Below are positions 26,385-35,362 of a DNA stretch of 64,000 nucleotides, in pieces. The DNA is from CAUPWF01 sp964367905 (GTDB lineage Bacteria > Bacillota > Clostridia > Lachnospirales > Lachnospiraceae): positions 1 through 64,000 of the forward strand of contig CAYIZP010000002.1 in the NCBI GenBank assembly GCA_964367905.1. The letters run 5' to 3'. The first letter of the stretch is position 1. Each line of letters opens with the position of its first letter. A program made the translations under genes and the position numbers. Under the pieces are notes generated by a model that worked only from the letters and a program-made list of their open reading frames with translations, had not been told where the DNA came from and made no database searches.

Positions 26385-27584
26385 ATGAAAAGGAAAAAAA
26401 ATAAGACAAAAAAGAAAATTATTATAATTAGTAGTGCATTGGTAGTAGTGGCTGCAATCGGTGGAGGCCTATTTTGGAGAACACAGAGCATGAGTGCCAT
26501 GGCATCAGAATCAGTGATTATGAATTCGACAGTCAGTGTTGGAGACATTCGAACAACAATTGAAGCGAGTGGGGCTCTAGAGGCGGGAGAAAGTACGATG
26601 GTATCTATCCCAAATACAATTGAGGTTGAAGAGTATACCGTATCTCAAGGTGATGTGGTTGCAGAGGGAGATCAAATTGCAGTATTAAATGAATTATCAG
26701 TGAAGGAAACCTATTATTACATAGAGGAAACCTTGGAAGAATTAGAAGATGATCAGGATGATACAGACGATGATGAAGCAGAATATTATGAGCTTGAGAA
26801 GCAGATTTTGGATTTAGAGGAAGCTTTTGTTCAAGTAGAGGCAATGATGGAAGGTTATACTTTAGTTTCTACAGAAAGTGGAGAAATCATAACCTTATAC
26901 GAAGAGACTGAGGCGGAAACTACAGAATCACAAAGCTCGGGAAGTGTTTCTTTAGTAGAGCAGGATATCATGGAGATCCAGGCGGAAACAGATATGTTAG
27001 CATATTTGACTATAGATGAGATGGATATCTTATCCGTGTCACTTGGTCAAAAGGTGTATGTATCAATTGATGCTCTAGCGCAGACAGAAGTGGAAGGCAG
27101 TATTACCGAAATAGATCTGACAGGAGCTGAAGAAGGCGGAACCACGAAGTACACAGTTGAGGTTAGTATTCCAAAACAAGAACAGATGCTAAGTGGAATG
27201 AGCCTATCGGCATCGATTGTAATTGAGGAGAATAATGACTTATTACTGCTTCCAGTAGACGCGATATCGAATGAAGGACAAGAGATATTTGTATATACAA
27301 GTCATGATGAGAGTACTGGAGAGTTAGGTGGGAAGACAGCAGTTACTGTTGGAACTTCTGATGGAATGAATGTACAGATATCAGAAGGACTTGCAGAAGG
27401 AGATGTTGTATATTATGAATTTAATATCTCGGGAGAGTCAGGAAGCACAACAGAGCAGATGATGTCAGGAATGATGGGTGGCGGAATGATGGATGGAGGA
27501 GCAATGCCAGAAGGAATGGAAATGCCATCAGGAGGCGGAATGATGGGCGGTGGCTCGTCGAGCGGAAGTAGACCATCAAGATAA
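26385..27584 (+). CDS. HlyD/MacA-like efflux adaptor subunit
   Basis: A 399-residue membrane-fusion protein for the ABC pump encoded next. It has an N-terminal anchor (about 12-31), a first lipoyl half (TIEVEEYTVSQGDVVAEGD), a very short acidic helical hairpin (about 107-160, with a D/E-rich turn DDQDDTDDDEAEYY), a beta-barrel (MLAYLTIDEMDILSVSLGQ) and a membrane-proximal domain. The last 45 residues are rich in Met and Gly (MMSGMMGGGMMDGG), which is unusual and could bind soft metals. The short hairpin fits a monoderm with no outer-membrane channel to reach. Confidence 0.85.
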   Translation: MKRKKNKTKKKIIIISSALVVVAAIGGGLFWRTQSMSAMASESVIMNSTVSVGDIRTTIEASGALEAGESTMVSIPNTIEVEEYTVSQGDVVAEGDQIAVLNELSVKETYYYIEETLEELEDDQDDTDDDEAEYYELEKQILDLEEAFVQVEAMMEGYTLVSTESGEIITLYEETEAETTESQSSGSVSLVEQDIMEIQAETDMLAYLTIDEMDILSVSLGQKVYVSIDALAQTEVEGSITEIDLTGAEEGGTTKYTVEVSIPKQEQMLSGMSLSASIVIEENNDLLLLPVDAISNEGQEIFVYTSHDESTGELGGKTAVTVGTSDGMNVQISEGLAEGDVVYYEFNISGESGSTTEQMMSGMMGGGMMDGGAMPEGMEMPSGGGMMGGGSSSGSRPSR

Positions 27585-27608
27585 GTAGAGAAAGGAAAGG
27601 CTATTACT

Positions 27609-28280
27609 ATGATAGATATTAAAAATGTTTCAAAAGTGTATACCATGGGAGAGGAAGAAGTGCGAGCCCTTGACGATACAAGCTTATATATAAAACAAGG
27701 GGAGTTCGTCAGTATTGTTGGACCCTCGGGGAGTGGGAAATCCACTATGATGAATATCATTGGTTGCTTGGATATTGCAGATGAAGGGGAGTACCTATTG
27801 GATGACCAACCGATTAATGATTATACAGAATCGGAACTAGCTGGAATTCGTAATAAAAAAATTGGATTTATCTTTCAAAATTTCAACTTACTATCGAAGA
27901 TGAATGCAGCAGAGAATGTGGAACTTCCATTGATTTATCAAAGAGTTGCACCAAAGATTCGAGCAGAACGTGTAAAATGGGCATTGGAGAAGGTTGGGTT
28001 AGAAAGTAGAGCTGGGCATACGCCAACGCAGCTTTCAGGAGGTCAACAACAGAGAGTTGCAATTGCGAGAGCATTGGCGACACAACCATCTCTGTTACTT
28101 GCAGATGAGCCTACAGGCGCATTAGATTCAAAGACGAGTAAAGAGATTCTTACATTATTTAAAGAGTTGCATAAACAAGGGAACACAATCGTGATTATTA
28201 CTCACGATGAAGAAGTAGCACAACAAGCAGAGAGAATCGTTCGTATCAATGATGGAAAAGTAAGTGAGGTGGCAAGATGA
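27609..28280 (+). CDS. ABC transporter ATPase, MacB/LolD type
   Basis: A 223-residue ATPase with Walker A GPSGSGKST, Q-loop FQNFNLL, signature LSGGQQQR, Walker B LLLADEPTGALD and switch histidine ITHDEE. This subfamily pairs with FtsX-like four-helix permeases in mechanotransmission pumps (MacB, YknY, LolD). It follows the adaptor by 24 nt and overlaps the permease gene by 4 bp. Confidence 0.95.
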   Translation: MIDIKNVSKVYTMGEEEVRALDDTSLYIKQGEFVSIVGPSGSGKSTMMNIIGCLDIADEGEYLLDDQPINDYTESELAGIRNKKIGFIFQNFNLLSKMNAAENVELPLIYQRVAPKIRAERVKWALEKVGLESRAGHTPTQLSGGQQQRVAIARALATQPSLLLADEPTGALDSKTSKEILTLFKELHKQGNTIVIITHDEEVAQQAERIVRINDGKVSEVAR

Positions 28281-29452
28281 TATTACAGAGTTTAAAGATG
28301 GCATGGAAGTCCATTGTGTCGAATAAAATGCGATCATTTCTAACTATGTTAGGAATTATTATTGGGGTTACATCACTTGTGGTACTAGTTTCTATTGTAG
28401 AGAGTGCTACAGGTTCCGTTACGAGCAGTATCTCATCTATGGGAAATGATAGATTGACAATTAGTATTTCAGATGATAAAGGGAAACCGTATACTTGGGA
28501 AGAGGTTATGGCGCTTTCAGAAGATGAATCTTATGTAGAGGTAGTGCCACAAGGATCGGCTAATATGACAGCAAGTCATGAGGGAACAAGCGATTCCATA
28601 ACTATCACAGGAACTACAAATGGATATGAAGAAGTGATGCAATTAGAAATTGATAATGGGAGATTCTTAAAGTACTCAGATGTGGAGAATAATAATTATG
28701 TGGCAGTGATCAACGAGTATACGGCGACAACCTTGTTTGGGCATAGTGATGTTGTTGATCAGTCCATTAGCTTGGATGGCATTGAATTTACAATCGTAGG
28801 TGTATTGGCAGAAGAAGAGTCAACGTCTATGTTCAGTGGGGAGAGAATGGAAGCTTACATTCCGTATAGCACTCTTATGAGAGTATCGAACTCGGTTTCT
28901 GATGTAAATTCATTCTATCTCACAGCAGCACCAGAAGTAGGAGGAGAGGCAGCAGAACTAGCAATTACAGCTACACTTTCTCAAAGATTTGAGGCAGACA
29001 CAGAGGCATTCACCGTTTCGAACCAAGCAGAACTAGCAGAGACGATGGAGAGTGTGACAAACACGATGGCATTGATGTTAGGTGGAATTGCTGGAATCTC
29101 ACTTCTTGTAGGTGGAATTGGAATTATGAATATTATGCTTGTTTCGGTGACAGAGCGTACAAGAGAGATTGGAATTCGTAAGGCGATTGGTGCTACGTAT
29201 TTTGATATTGTATTACAATTTATGATTGAAGCAATTGTGATTAGTTTAATGGGATGCTTAATCGGAATTATTTTATCCTGGGGAGCAGTTAGTTTAGTGG
29301 GAGTTGTTATGGTTGATTATATCTTTGCACTTTCTATGGATATCATATTGATTGCAGTAGTATTTTCACTTTTTGTAGGAGTGGTATTTGGAAGTTATCC
29401 AGCAAATAAAGCGGCGAAGAAAAATCCAATTGAAGCACTTCGCTTTTCATAG
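28277..29452 (+). CDS. ABC transporter permease, MacB/FtsX type
   Basis: A 391-residue permease: N-terminal segment (about 19-42), a large external MacB_PCD domain (about 45-235), then three C-terminal segments (265-290, 320-345, 352-375) with the conserved IMLVSVTERTREIGIRKAIGA helix and a final PANKAAKKNPIEALR motif. It couples to the ATPase gene by an ATGA overlap. Substrate cannot be read from sequence; macrolides, peptides or lipoproteins are all handled by the family. Confidence 0.94.
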   Translation: MILQSLKMAWKSIVSNKMRSFLTMLGIIIGVTSLVVLVSIVESATGSVTSSISSMGNDRLTISISDDKGKPYTWEEVMALSEDESYVEVVPQGSANMTASHEGTSDSITITGTTNGYEEVMQLEIDNGRFLKYSDVENNNYVAVINEYTATTLFGHSDVVDQSISLDGIEFTIVGVLAEEESTSMFSGERMEAYIPYSTLMRVSNSVSDVNSFYLTAAPEVGGEAAELAITATLSQRFEADTEAFTVSNQAELAETMESVTNTMALMLGGIAGISLLVGGIGIMNIMLVSVTERTREIGIRKAIGATYFDIVLQFMIEAIVISLMGCLIGIILSWGAVSLVGVVMVDYIFALSMDIILIAVVFSLFVGVVFGSYPANKAAKKNPIEALRFS

Positions 29453-29473
29453 AATGGAGGTTCTAGAATAATT

Positions 29474-31341
29474 ATGAAAAAAAATAAGAAGATGATTGCA
29501 GCTGTATCAGCTCTGGCATTGATTGTTGTTGCTAGTAGTATTACAGCATTTGGCAGTAGCACTACAGCTGCAAGTGAAGAAGATAAACCAATTGTGGAGG
29601 CGGCAGCTGCCATGGGAGACATTCAGACCACGATTGAAAATAGCGGAGCACTGGAGTTAGACGATACGATTTCTATTTCTTTGCCATCTACGATTGAGGT
29701 GTTAGAAGTTCATGTTGCACAAGGTGATAAAGTGGAGAGTGGAACCTTGTTAGCTACCTTAGATGAAATATCAGTAAAATCAACTTACTATACATTAGAG
29801 GAAACTCTAGAAGAATTAGAAGACGAACAAGATGATTACGATGACGATGAATCAGAGTATTACGCACTAGAGCGTGACATATTAGAAGTGGAGGAAGCTT
29901 TAGAAGAAGTGGAACCTCTGATGGAGACATTTACCTTAGTTGCAAGTGAGAGTGGAGAGGTGGCTAGCATTCAAGGTTCATCATCAGAAGAAGAACAAGA
30001 AAGTGCAGAAGAAGCGACAGGGGGCGCACAAACAACTCCAAATACGACTATGGGTGGTCAGTATAATTTGATGAGTTATACATCAACGAGCTACACACTA
30101 ATGAGTGCGACACCAACAGGTGGAGAAAGCGTACTGGAAGAGGGAACAACTTCTTCAGATGCTACCACGCCACCTCCTACAGATGAAGCTATACCAGAAG
30201 AGGGGACAGCTACAGATCCGATATCNNNNNNNNNNNNNNNNNNNNNNNNNNNNNNNNNNNNNNNNNNNNNNNNNNNNNNNNNNNNNNNNNNNNNNNNNNN
30301 NNNNNNNNNNNNNNNNNNNNNNNNNCACCTCCTACAGATGAAGCTATACCAGAAGAGGGGACAGCTACAGATCCGATATCTCTTGCGGGGCCATTGGCAT
30401 TAGAGGTTACAACACCAGTCGTAGGGGAAACGCCGATGGCAGCATTAGCAACGAGTCCTTACTATACATCTACTTTGGTTTGGAGCACAGCAGATGCTAC
30501 ATTTCTTGCGAATACAGTATATCAAGTCAAGATAGAATTAGTGGCGACAGCAGGATATATATTTACAAATAATATTACACCGACTGTTGGAAGTGCAACG
30601 ATTACAGAATTTACAGTGACAAATGATCAAGGTGGAAGTAAGTTATCGTTTATCGCGACCTTCCCAGCTACGAATGAAACACCGAGTGGGTCATCTCACC
30701 CAGAGGGAGAAACACAACCAGAGGGGACTGTACCGCAAGGAGGAACAGGTCAATCACAAGGAGGCGGTGGAACAACACAAATACAAGGTGGTAGTATGTC
30801 GGGAAGTACGGGTACAAGTGGAGGATCTATAGAACAAACCACAACAGAAGAAACCGCTGAGGAAGCACTTGTTTCATATACAGAAGTATTGACCATGCAA
30901 GGATCCACGCAGATGCTGGCTCGCATGAATTTGGATGAGATGGATATTTTATTGGTAGAAGTAGGTCAAGTGGTTTATGTGAATATTGAAGCACTTGGAA
31001 TAGAGGATCTAGAAGCGAAGGTTTCTGATATTGATTATACCGGTGTTAATGAAGGTGGAACCACGAAATATACAGTAGAAATCGCTATGGAGCGACAAGA
31101 AGGAATGCTGAGTGGAATGAGCCTATCTGCAAGCATTGTAGTAGCTGAGATAAATGGTGTGCTTACGATTCCTTCCATGGCAATTTTTAATGAAGGGATT
31201 GAGTCATATGTGTATACATCTTATGATGAGGAGGCAGATGAACTCACGGGTAAGACCAAAATAGTAACAGGTGTATCTGATGGGAATTTAGTGGAAATCT
31301 TAGAAGGTCTAGGTGAAAATACGGCGATATACTACCGTTAG
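29474..31341 (+). CDS. Second HlyD-like efflux adaptor with Ig-like insert, interrupted by an assembly gap
   Basis: Read across the gap, this is one gene. Removing the 100 N and the duplicated 55 bp (155 bp, which otherwise shifts frame) gives one continuous frame of about 570 residues. Residues 1-160 parallel the first adaptor: anchor, lipoyl half (TIEVLEVHVAQGDKVESGT) and short acidic hairpin (DEQDDYDDDESEYY). A Ser/Thr/Glu-rich linker then leads into a beta-rich domain of about 90 residues (TTPVVGETPMAAL, WSTADATFLANTVYQVKIEL, ATAGYIFTNNI), like the Ig-type repeats of clostridial surface proteins, followed by a Gly/Gln/Thr-rich linker. The beta-barrel part resumes at LTMQGSTQMLARMNLDEMDIL. 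It probably works with the pump genes just upstream. Confidence 0.8.
30226..30325. other. 100-N assembly gap with 55-bp duplicated flanks
   Basis: Exactly 100 N inside the second adaptor gene. The 55 bp before it (30171-30225) recur unchanged at 30326-30380. It has the same form as the gap at 12574-12673. Collapsing it restores the reading frame, which argues that no sequence is missing. A tandem repeat in the linker region could alternatively have been collapsed here. Confidence 0.85.
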
Positions 31342-31411
31342 TAAACAGGAACTGAGACTAAGTATATAGAATAATGGGAGGTATTAATATGAAAAAACGT
31401 TTATTAAATGT

Positions 31412-31993
31412 ATGGTTTTAGGTTTATTTGCAGTATTTTCTCTAACTGCTTGCTCCACTGAGGGTTCGACATCTGTTTCAACAGAGGGAGAAGTGGAGGC
31501 TAGCAATGATAGTGGTGAAATGGCAGCGCCAGCAAGTATTGTTGCAGGAAAAGTTATAGAAATAAGTGAAGGTGATGTAACAATACAGTTGGCAGAAAAT
31601 AACTCTAATGGGGAAATTTCTGAAGGTGGGGACTCGAGAGAGGAGTCTAATATGCAAAAGCCTGACAGTGCATTATCGGGCGAGAATCCAGAGAGCATGC
31701 CTGATGGAGAAATGCCTGAGGATATGAATCCAGAAGATTTACCTCAAGATGCTGAAAATTTTAATTTTTCAGAAGGAGAGTTCGAAGGTGAATTTCCAGA
31801 AGGCAATGGAGAAGGTAGAAATCCAATGGGTGGAATGAGTGCAGATAACATTACGTTGACAGAAGAAACAGCTACCTATCTATATTCGGAGGATCTAGAA
31901 ACAGATAGTATTGAAATAACTGCAGACATGTATGTTAGTATTATGCTAAATGATGCAGGCGAAGTGGAAAGAATAAGAATTTTGGAATCGTAA
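31412..31993 (+). CDS. Acidic lipoprotein, apparent frameshift in signal peptide
   Basis: The intact frame encodes 193 residues beginning MVLGLFAVFSLTACS, the hydrophobic core and lipobox of a lipoprotein signal, but without the basic N-terminus. A strong GGGAGG (31376-31381) and ATG (31389) sit upstream in another frame, starting MKKRLLN and stopping at once. One added base between 31392 and 31411, for example in the A6 run after the ATG, would join them into a complete signal peptide. The mature part is acidic, with repeated Glu, Met and Pro, and ends in a small beta-rich domain (SIEITADMYVSIMLNDAG). Probably the last gene of the efflux operon; function unknown. Confidence 0.65.
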   Translation: MVLGLFAVFSLTACSTEGSTSVSTEGEVEASNDSGEMAAPASIVAGKVIEISEGDVTIQLAENNSNGEISEGGDSREESNMQKPDSALSGENPESMPDGEMPEDMNPEDLPQDAENFNFSEGEFEGEFPEGNGEGRNPMGGMSADNITLTEETATYLYSEDLETDSIEITADMYVSIMLNDAGEVERIRILES

Positions 31994-31998
31994 GATAA

Positions 31999-32047
31999 AA
32001 GGGACAGTGGAAGGATGAATATTTAGTTCATATCTCCGCTGTCCCTT
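31999..32047. terminator. Bidirectional terminator hairpin, repeated element copy 1
   Basis: Arms AAGGGACAG (31999-32007) and CTGTCCCTT (32039-32047) with inner pairing ATGAAT/GTTCAT. It lies between the convergent lipoprotein and DUF4234 genes. Nearly the same sequence occurs at 63441-63487. Confidence 0.75.
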
Positions 32048-32055
32048 GATGGTGT

Positions 32056-32439
32056 TTAGTTTACATAGCGTTCAGCTAATTTGTTTGTATTGTTGATAAT
32101 GAAATATTGACCAATGAAGATACCGATACCTGCTAAGAATGAGCCTAGAATCATCCACAGTAAGACAGTTGTTCCGCTTTCGTCAATTTGTGTGTTGTAT
32201 CTTGCAGCATTGTTATACAAGCGATTTCCTAGTTTATAGTACCAGAACCACATATAGATACCGCAAGTAATGATGCTGAGTAAGAAAGCTACTACGTAGC
32301 TTGTTGTAGTTTCGCCATCTCCTTCACAGATAGTATTTACATCATTCGCTAATACATAGAAAAAGTAAATACCATAGATTCCGCAAGTTACAATACTTAA
32401 TACTAGAAACATTACAAAATTACGATTTGTTTGAACCAT
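32056..32439 (-). CDS. DUF4234 domain membrane protein
   Basis: A 127-residue protein with three hydrophobic segments (about 8-28, 48-66, 92-112). The repeated motif SIVTCGIYGIYFFY and SIITCGIYMWFWYYKLG is characteristic of DUF4234 proteins. Function is unknown. It starts 1 nt after the end of the DUF2752 gene on the same strand, so the two are probably co-translated. Confidence 0.85.
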   Translation of the reverse strand: MVQTNRNFVMFLVLSIVTCGIYGIYFFYVLANDVNTICEGDGETTTSYVVAFLLSIITCGIYMWFWYYKLGNRLYNNAARYNTQIDESGTTVLLWMILGSFLAGIGIFIGQYFIINNTNKLAERYVN

Positions 32440-32440
32440 G

Positions 32441-32899
32441 TTAATTTCCCCCTTTCATAAAATTTACTATTTTAACTACAAGGCTATCAGATAAATCAAT
32501 ATAGATGATATCTCCTTGTAAGATAAACAGTCGATAAAAATAATATGCAAACATTCCAATCACAGTAGCAAGGACAATGATCCAATATATCTTATCTCTA
32601 CGTGTTTTGCAGTGAGTGAAGTCTTGGGCAGGAGCAAATATCGTTGCGTATAATATAATTAATGCTGCAGGAATGGTAAATATGTGATAATGAAATGAAG
32701 AAACAAAATCAAATCTTAAAATTGCCACTGTACTTCGAGTTACACCACAGCCTGGACAGGGAATGCCTGTAAATTCTTCAAAAGGGCAACCAAATCCAGT
32801 GAGATAACTGACGATTGTATATAAGGTGATGAATGTCACCACCATGAGCAAACGTCGAATAGGTGCCTGATGCCTTTTGGCGAAACTTAAGATGGTCAT
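32441..32899 (-). CDS. DUF2752 domain membrane protein
   Basis: A 152-residue protein with three to four hydrophobic segments and the diagnostic GIPCPGCGVTRS motif of DUF2752, whose cysteines could bind metal or form a disulfide. Function is unknown. It is first of a two-gene unit with the DUF4234 gene and has its own promoter at 32937-32965. Confidence 0.88.
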   Translation of the reverse strand: MTILSFAKRHQAPIRRLLMVVTFITLYTIVSYLTGFGCPFEEFTGIPCPGCGVTRSTVAILRFDFVSSFHYHIFTIPAALIILYATIFAPAQDFTHCKTRRDKIYWIIVLATVIGMFAYYFYRLFILQGDIIYIDLSDSLVVKIVNFMKGGN

Positions 32900-32936
32900 A
32901 GTTGTTCCCTACTTTGATAAATTTTTATTTATCCTT

Positions 32937-32965
32937 AGGATACTATAATGTGAGCTACATGTCAA
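32937..32965 (-). promoter_or_regulatory. Promoter of the DUF2752-DUF4234 unit
   Basis: On the minus strand, TTGACA (32965-32960) and TATCCT (32942-32937) with a 17-bp spacer, 38 bp before the start codon. Confidence 0.6.
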
Positions 32966-32970
32966 ATTTA

Positions 32971-33000
32971 AAAGACCTCTATCATGATGATAGGGCCTTT
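32971..33000. terminator. Terminator after the permease gene
   Basis: An imperfect stem of 32971-32984 with 32988-33000 (core CTATCA/TGATAG, ends AAAG/CTTT) with a TGA loop, 31 bp after the minus-strand permease stop. A/T on both sides makes it plausible in both directions. Confidence 0.6.
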
Positions 33001-33030
33001 CTGTTGATGGACTTCTACGATAATTATTTG

Positions 33031-34383
33031 TTATTTTTCTATATTGGTGTTTTTGGTCTCCTGTTTTGTTTTTGGAAGTACCAGGTTTAAGAATACTGCA
33101 GTGATTGTAGCGATTACAACAGGTGAATTTCCAAAAATTGTAGTAACCCAAGATGGAAGAGTAGCAAGTGCTGCAGAGGCTTGCGTTACACCCATACCTA
33201 GGGCTACGGATAAACCAACGATAGATGTGTTTCGATAGTCTAATTTTTTGGTAGTAATTAATTTAATCCCGGTCATGGCAATGGAAGCAAATACAGAAAT
33301 TGTAGCACCACCAAGTACAGGTTGTGGTATCGTGGTTAAAATCGCAGAGAATTTGGGGATTAATCCTGCTAGTAAAATGATAGTAGCGGCAAGTCCAAGC
33401 ACTCTTCGGTTTACAACCTTTGTTGTAGTTACAATACCTACATTTTGACTGAAAGTAGCGGTTGGAAGGCTACCTAAGACTGCACCTAGTATATTGGTGA
33501 TTCCTGATCCTATAATTCCAGCTTTTAATTCTTGATTAGTAGGTTCCCGGTCTAAGCCTCCACTTGTCGTAGCGGAATAGTCTCCAATTGCTTGGATTGC
33601 ATTGATTGCAAATAAAATACTAATAGCAACAACAGAGGAAATTTCGAAACTGATTCCAAAGTGGAAGGGTACGGGAAGTTGGAATAGTCCAGCTGAGTGA
33701 ATGGAGTCAAAGTTTAGCAATCCAAATGGAATGCTGAACAAGTATCCCGCCACAATACCAATTAGAATAGAGGCTAATTTAAAGAATCCCCTTCCGAAAT
33801 GGTTTAAAACAGTTACAACTATTAGTGTGAAAAATGCAACTGCCCAGTTTTCTAGAGAACCGTAGTTTGGCGTTCCAACACCACCAGCCATATAGTTTAC
33901 AGCAGTGGGGTAGAGAGAAAGTCCGATTGTAAATACAACTGTTCCCGCGATAAGTGGTGGAAAATACTTTCGGATTCGAGTGATTAAAAGTCCAACAATA
34001 ATTGCTACAATTCCACCAATAATCTGTGCACCTAGAATTGCAGAGATGCCAAAGTCACCAGTGATGGATTGCATGGTTGGGATATAGAAGAAACTTACTC
34101 CGATGATGACTGGCAGACCAGAACCTAGTTGAAAGGCTGTGTTTCTTGCAAATGGAAACAACTGTAAAAATGTAGATAATGCAGCTAATAGTAGAGAAGC
34201 TTGTATAAAAATAATAGAGTCGCTGCTAGATAAACCGGCTACACCAGAAATAATAATTGCAGGTGTAACGCAACCAACAATCATAGCAACTACGTGCTGA
34301 AGTGCCAAGGGTAATGCTTGGGTTAATTTTGGAGTACCGTCAAGATCAAAGACGGATGCGTAATTTTTTTCAGTGTTTTTCAT
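33031..34383 (-). CDS. NCS2-family purine permease, probably xanthine/urate
   Basis: A 450-residue transporter with about 12-14 membrane segments. It belongs to the nucleobase:cation symporter-2 family; the motif around GSLPTATFSQNVGIVTTTKVVNRR (read as SLPTATFSQNVG) with Q-N-V-G is the xanthine/uric acid type signature rather than the uracil type. It follows the carbamate kinase gene by 11 nt and ends the minus-strand purine operon, which supports uptake of urate or xanthine as pathway substrate. Confidence 0.9.
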   Translation of the reverse strand: MKNTEKNYASVFDLDGTPKLTQALPLALQHVVAMIVGCVTPAIIISGVAGLSSSDSIIFIQASLLLAALSTFLQLFPFARNTAFQLGSGLPVIIGVSFFYIPTMQSITGDFGISAILGAQIIGGIVAIIVGLLITRIRKYFPPLIAGTVVFTIGLSLYPTAVNYMAGGVGTPNYGSLENWAVAFFTLIVVTVLNHFGRGFFKLASILIGIVAGYLFSIPFGLLNFDSIHSAGLFQLPVPFHFGISFEISSVVAISILFAINAIQAIGDYSATTSGGLDREPTNQELKAGIIGSGITNILGAVLGSLPTATFSQNVGIVTTTKVVNRRVLGLAATIILLAGLIPKFSAILTTIPQPVLGGATISVFASIAMTGIKLITTKKLDYRNTSIVGLSVALGMGVTQASAALATLPSWVTTIFGNSPVVIATITAVFLNLVLPKTKQETKNTNIEK

Positions 34384-34394
34384 ATTCCCTCTTT

Positions 34395-35336
34395 CTATTG
34401 ATGGATTCTTGTTCCAGTTTTTCCGGTGATACCATCTCTTGCTTTTTCTAGTAATGTAATTAACGCAGTGCGTTCTGGTGAAGAGGCGGCAAAATTTATC
34501 GCAGCTTCTACTTTTGGCAACATAGAACCAGGAGCAAAATGTCCTTCACTTATGTAGGTTTTTGCAGTATCTAAATCCATGTCATCGATCCAAAGTTCGT
34601 TTTCTTTTCCATAATTTATTGCAACTTTTTCTACTGCTGTTAAGATGATTAAAAAGTCTGCGTTCAGTTCTTGTGCTAGGAGACAACTGGCAAAATCTTT
34701 ATCAATGACAGCACTTGCCCCTTTTAGATGATTTCCGTTTAGTGTAACTGGAATACCACCGCCACCACAGGCGATGACTAATTGTCCATCATTTACTAAG
34801 GCGCGAATTGCAGGGAGTTCGACGATTTCAACCGGTTGAGGAGAGGAAACCATGCGTCGATAGCCACGACCTGCATCTTCCTTCACGGTATAATCATAAG
34901 CTGCCTCTGCGATTTTTGCCTCTTCTTCTGTCATAAAGTGACCGATTGGTTTGGTAGGGTTTTGGAATGCAACATCACTCGCGTCTACACGTACTTGTGT
35001 AATCATTGTGGTAACTGGAATGTCTAAGATATTTCGGTTGCGCAATTCCTCACGTAATGCGTTTTGCAAGTCATATCCGATATACGCCTGACTCATGGCA
35101 ACACAGACAGAGAGTGGAGTGTTTTTCTGGTTTGGATTTTCTCTAGCTAATGCAGCCATGGCATTATTTATCATACCTACTTGTGGACCGTTTCCGTGGA
35201 CCACTACCACTTCGCAACCTTCTTCAATTAAATCTACAATTGCTTTTGAGGTTGTTTTCACAGCAGCCATTTGCTCTGACAATGTATTTCCTAGTGCGTT
35301 TCCACCTAGTGCAATTACGATTCTTTTTTTCTTCAT
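34395..35336 (-). CDS. arcC: Carbamate kinase
   Basis: Makes ATP from carbamoyl phosphate and ADP, releasing carbamate that decays to ammonia and CO2. The 313-residue product has IVIALGGNALG, VVHGNGPQVG and the IACGGGGIPV nucleotide region. AAGGGA selects the ATG at 35336; a GTG 18 nt further upstream overlaps that site. No arginine deiminase genes are near; the partner here is the YgeW carbamoyltransferase upstream, so carbamoyl phosphate probably comes from purine breakdown. Confidence 0.95.
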   Translation of the reverse strand: MKKKRIVIALGGNALGNTLSEQMAAVKTTSKAIVDLIEEGCEVVVVHGNGPQVGMINNAMAALARENPNQKNTPLSVCVAMSQAYIGYDLQNALREELRNRNILDIPVTTMITQVRVDASDVAFQNPTKPIGHFMTEEEAKIAEAAYDYTVKEDAGRGYRRMVSSPQPVEIVELPAIRALVNDGQLVIACGGGGIPVTLNGNHLKGASAVIDKDFASCLLAQELNADFLIILTAVEKVAINYGKENELWIDDMDLDTAKTYISEGHFAPGSMLPKVEAAINFAASSPERTALITLLEKARDGITGKTGTRIHQ

Positions 35337-35362
35337 ATATTTGTTTCCCTTCACTATAGGAT

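Noticed and set aside
30394..31341. A separate gene for the second half of the adaptor
   Set aside because: The apparent start lies only 14 bp after the duplicated gap flank, has no ribosome site, and the frame joins the first half when the gap is collapsed.
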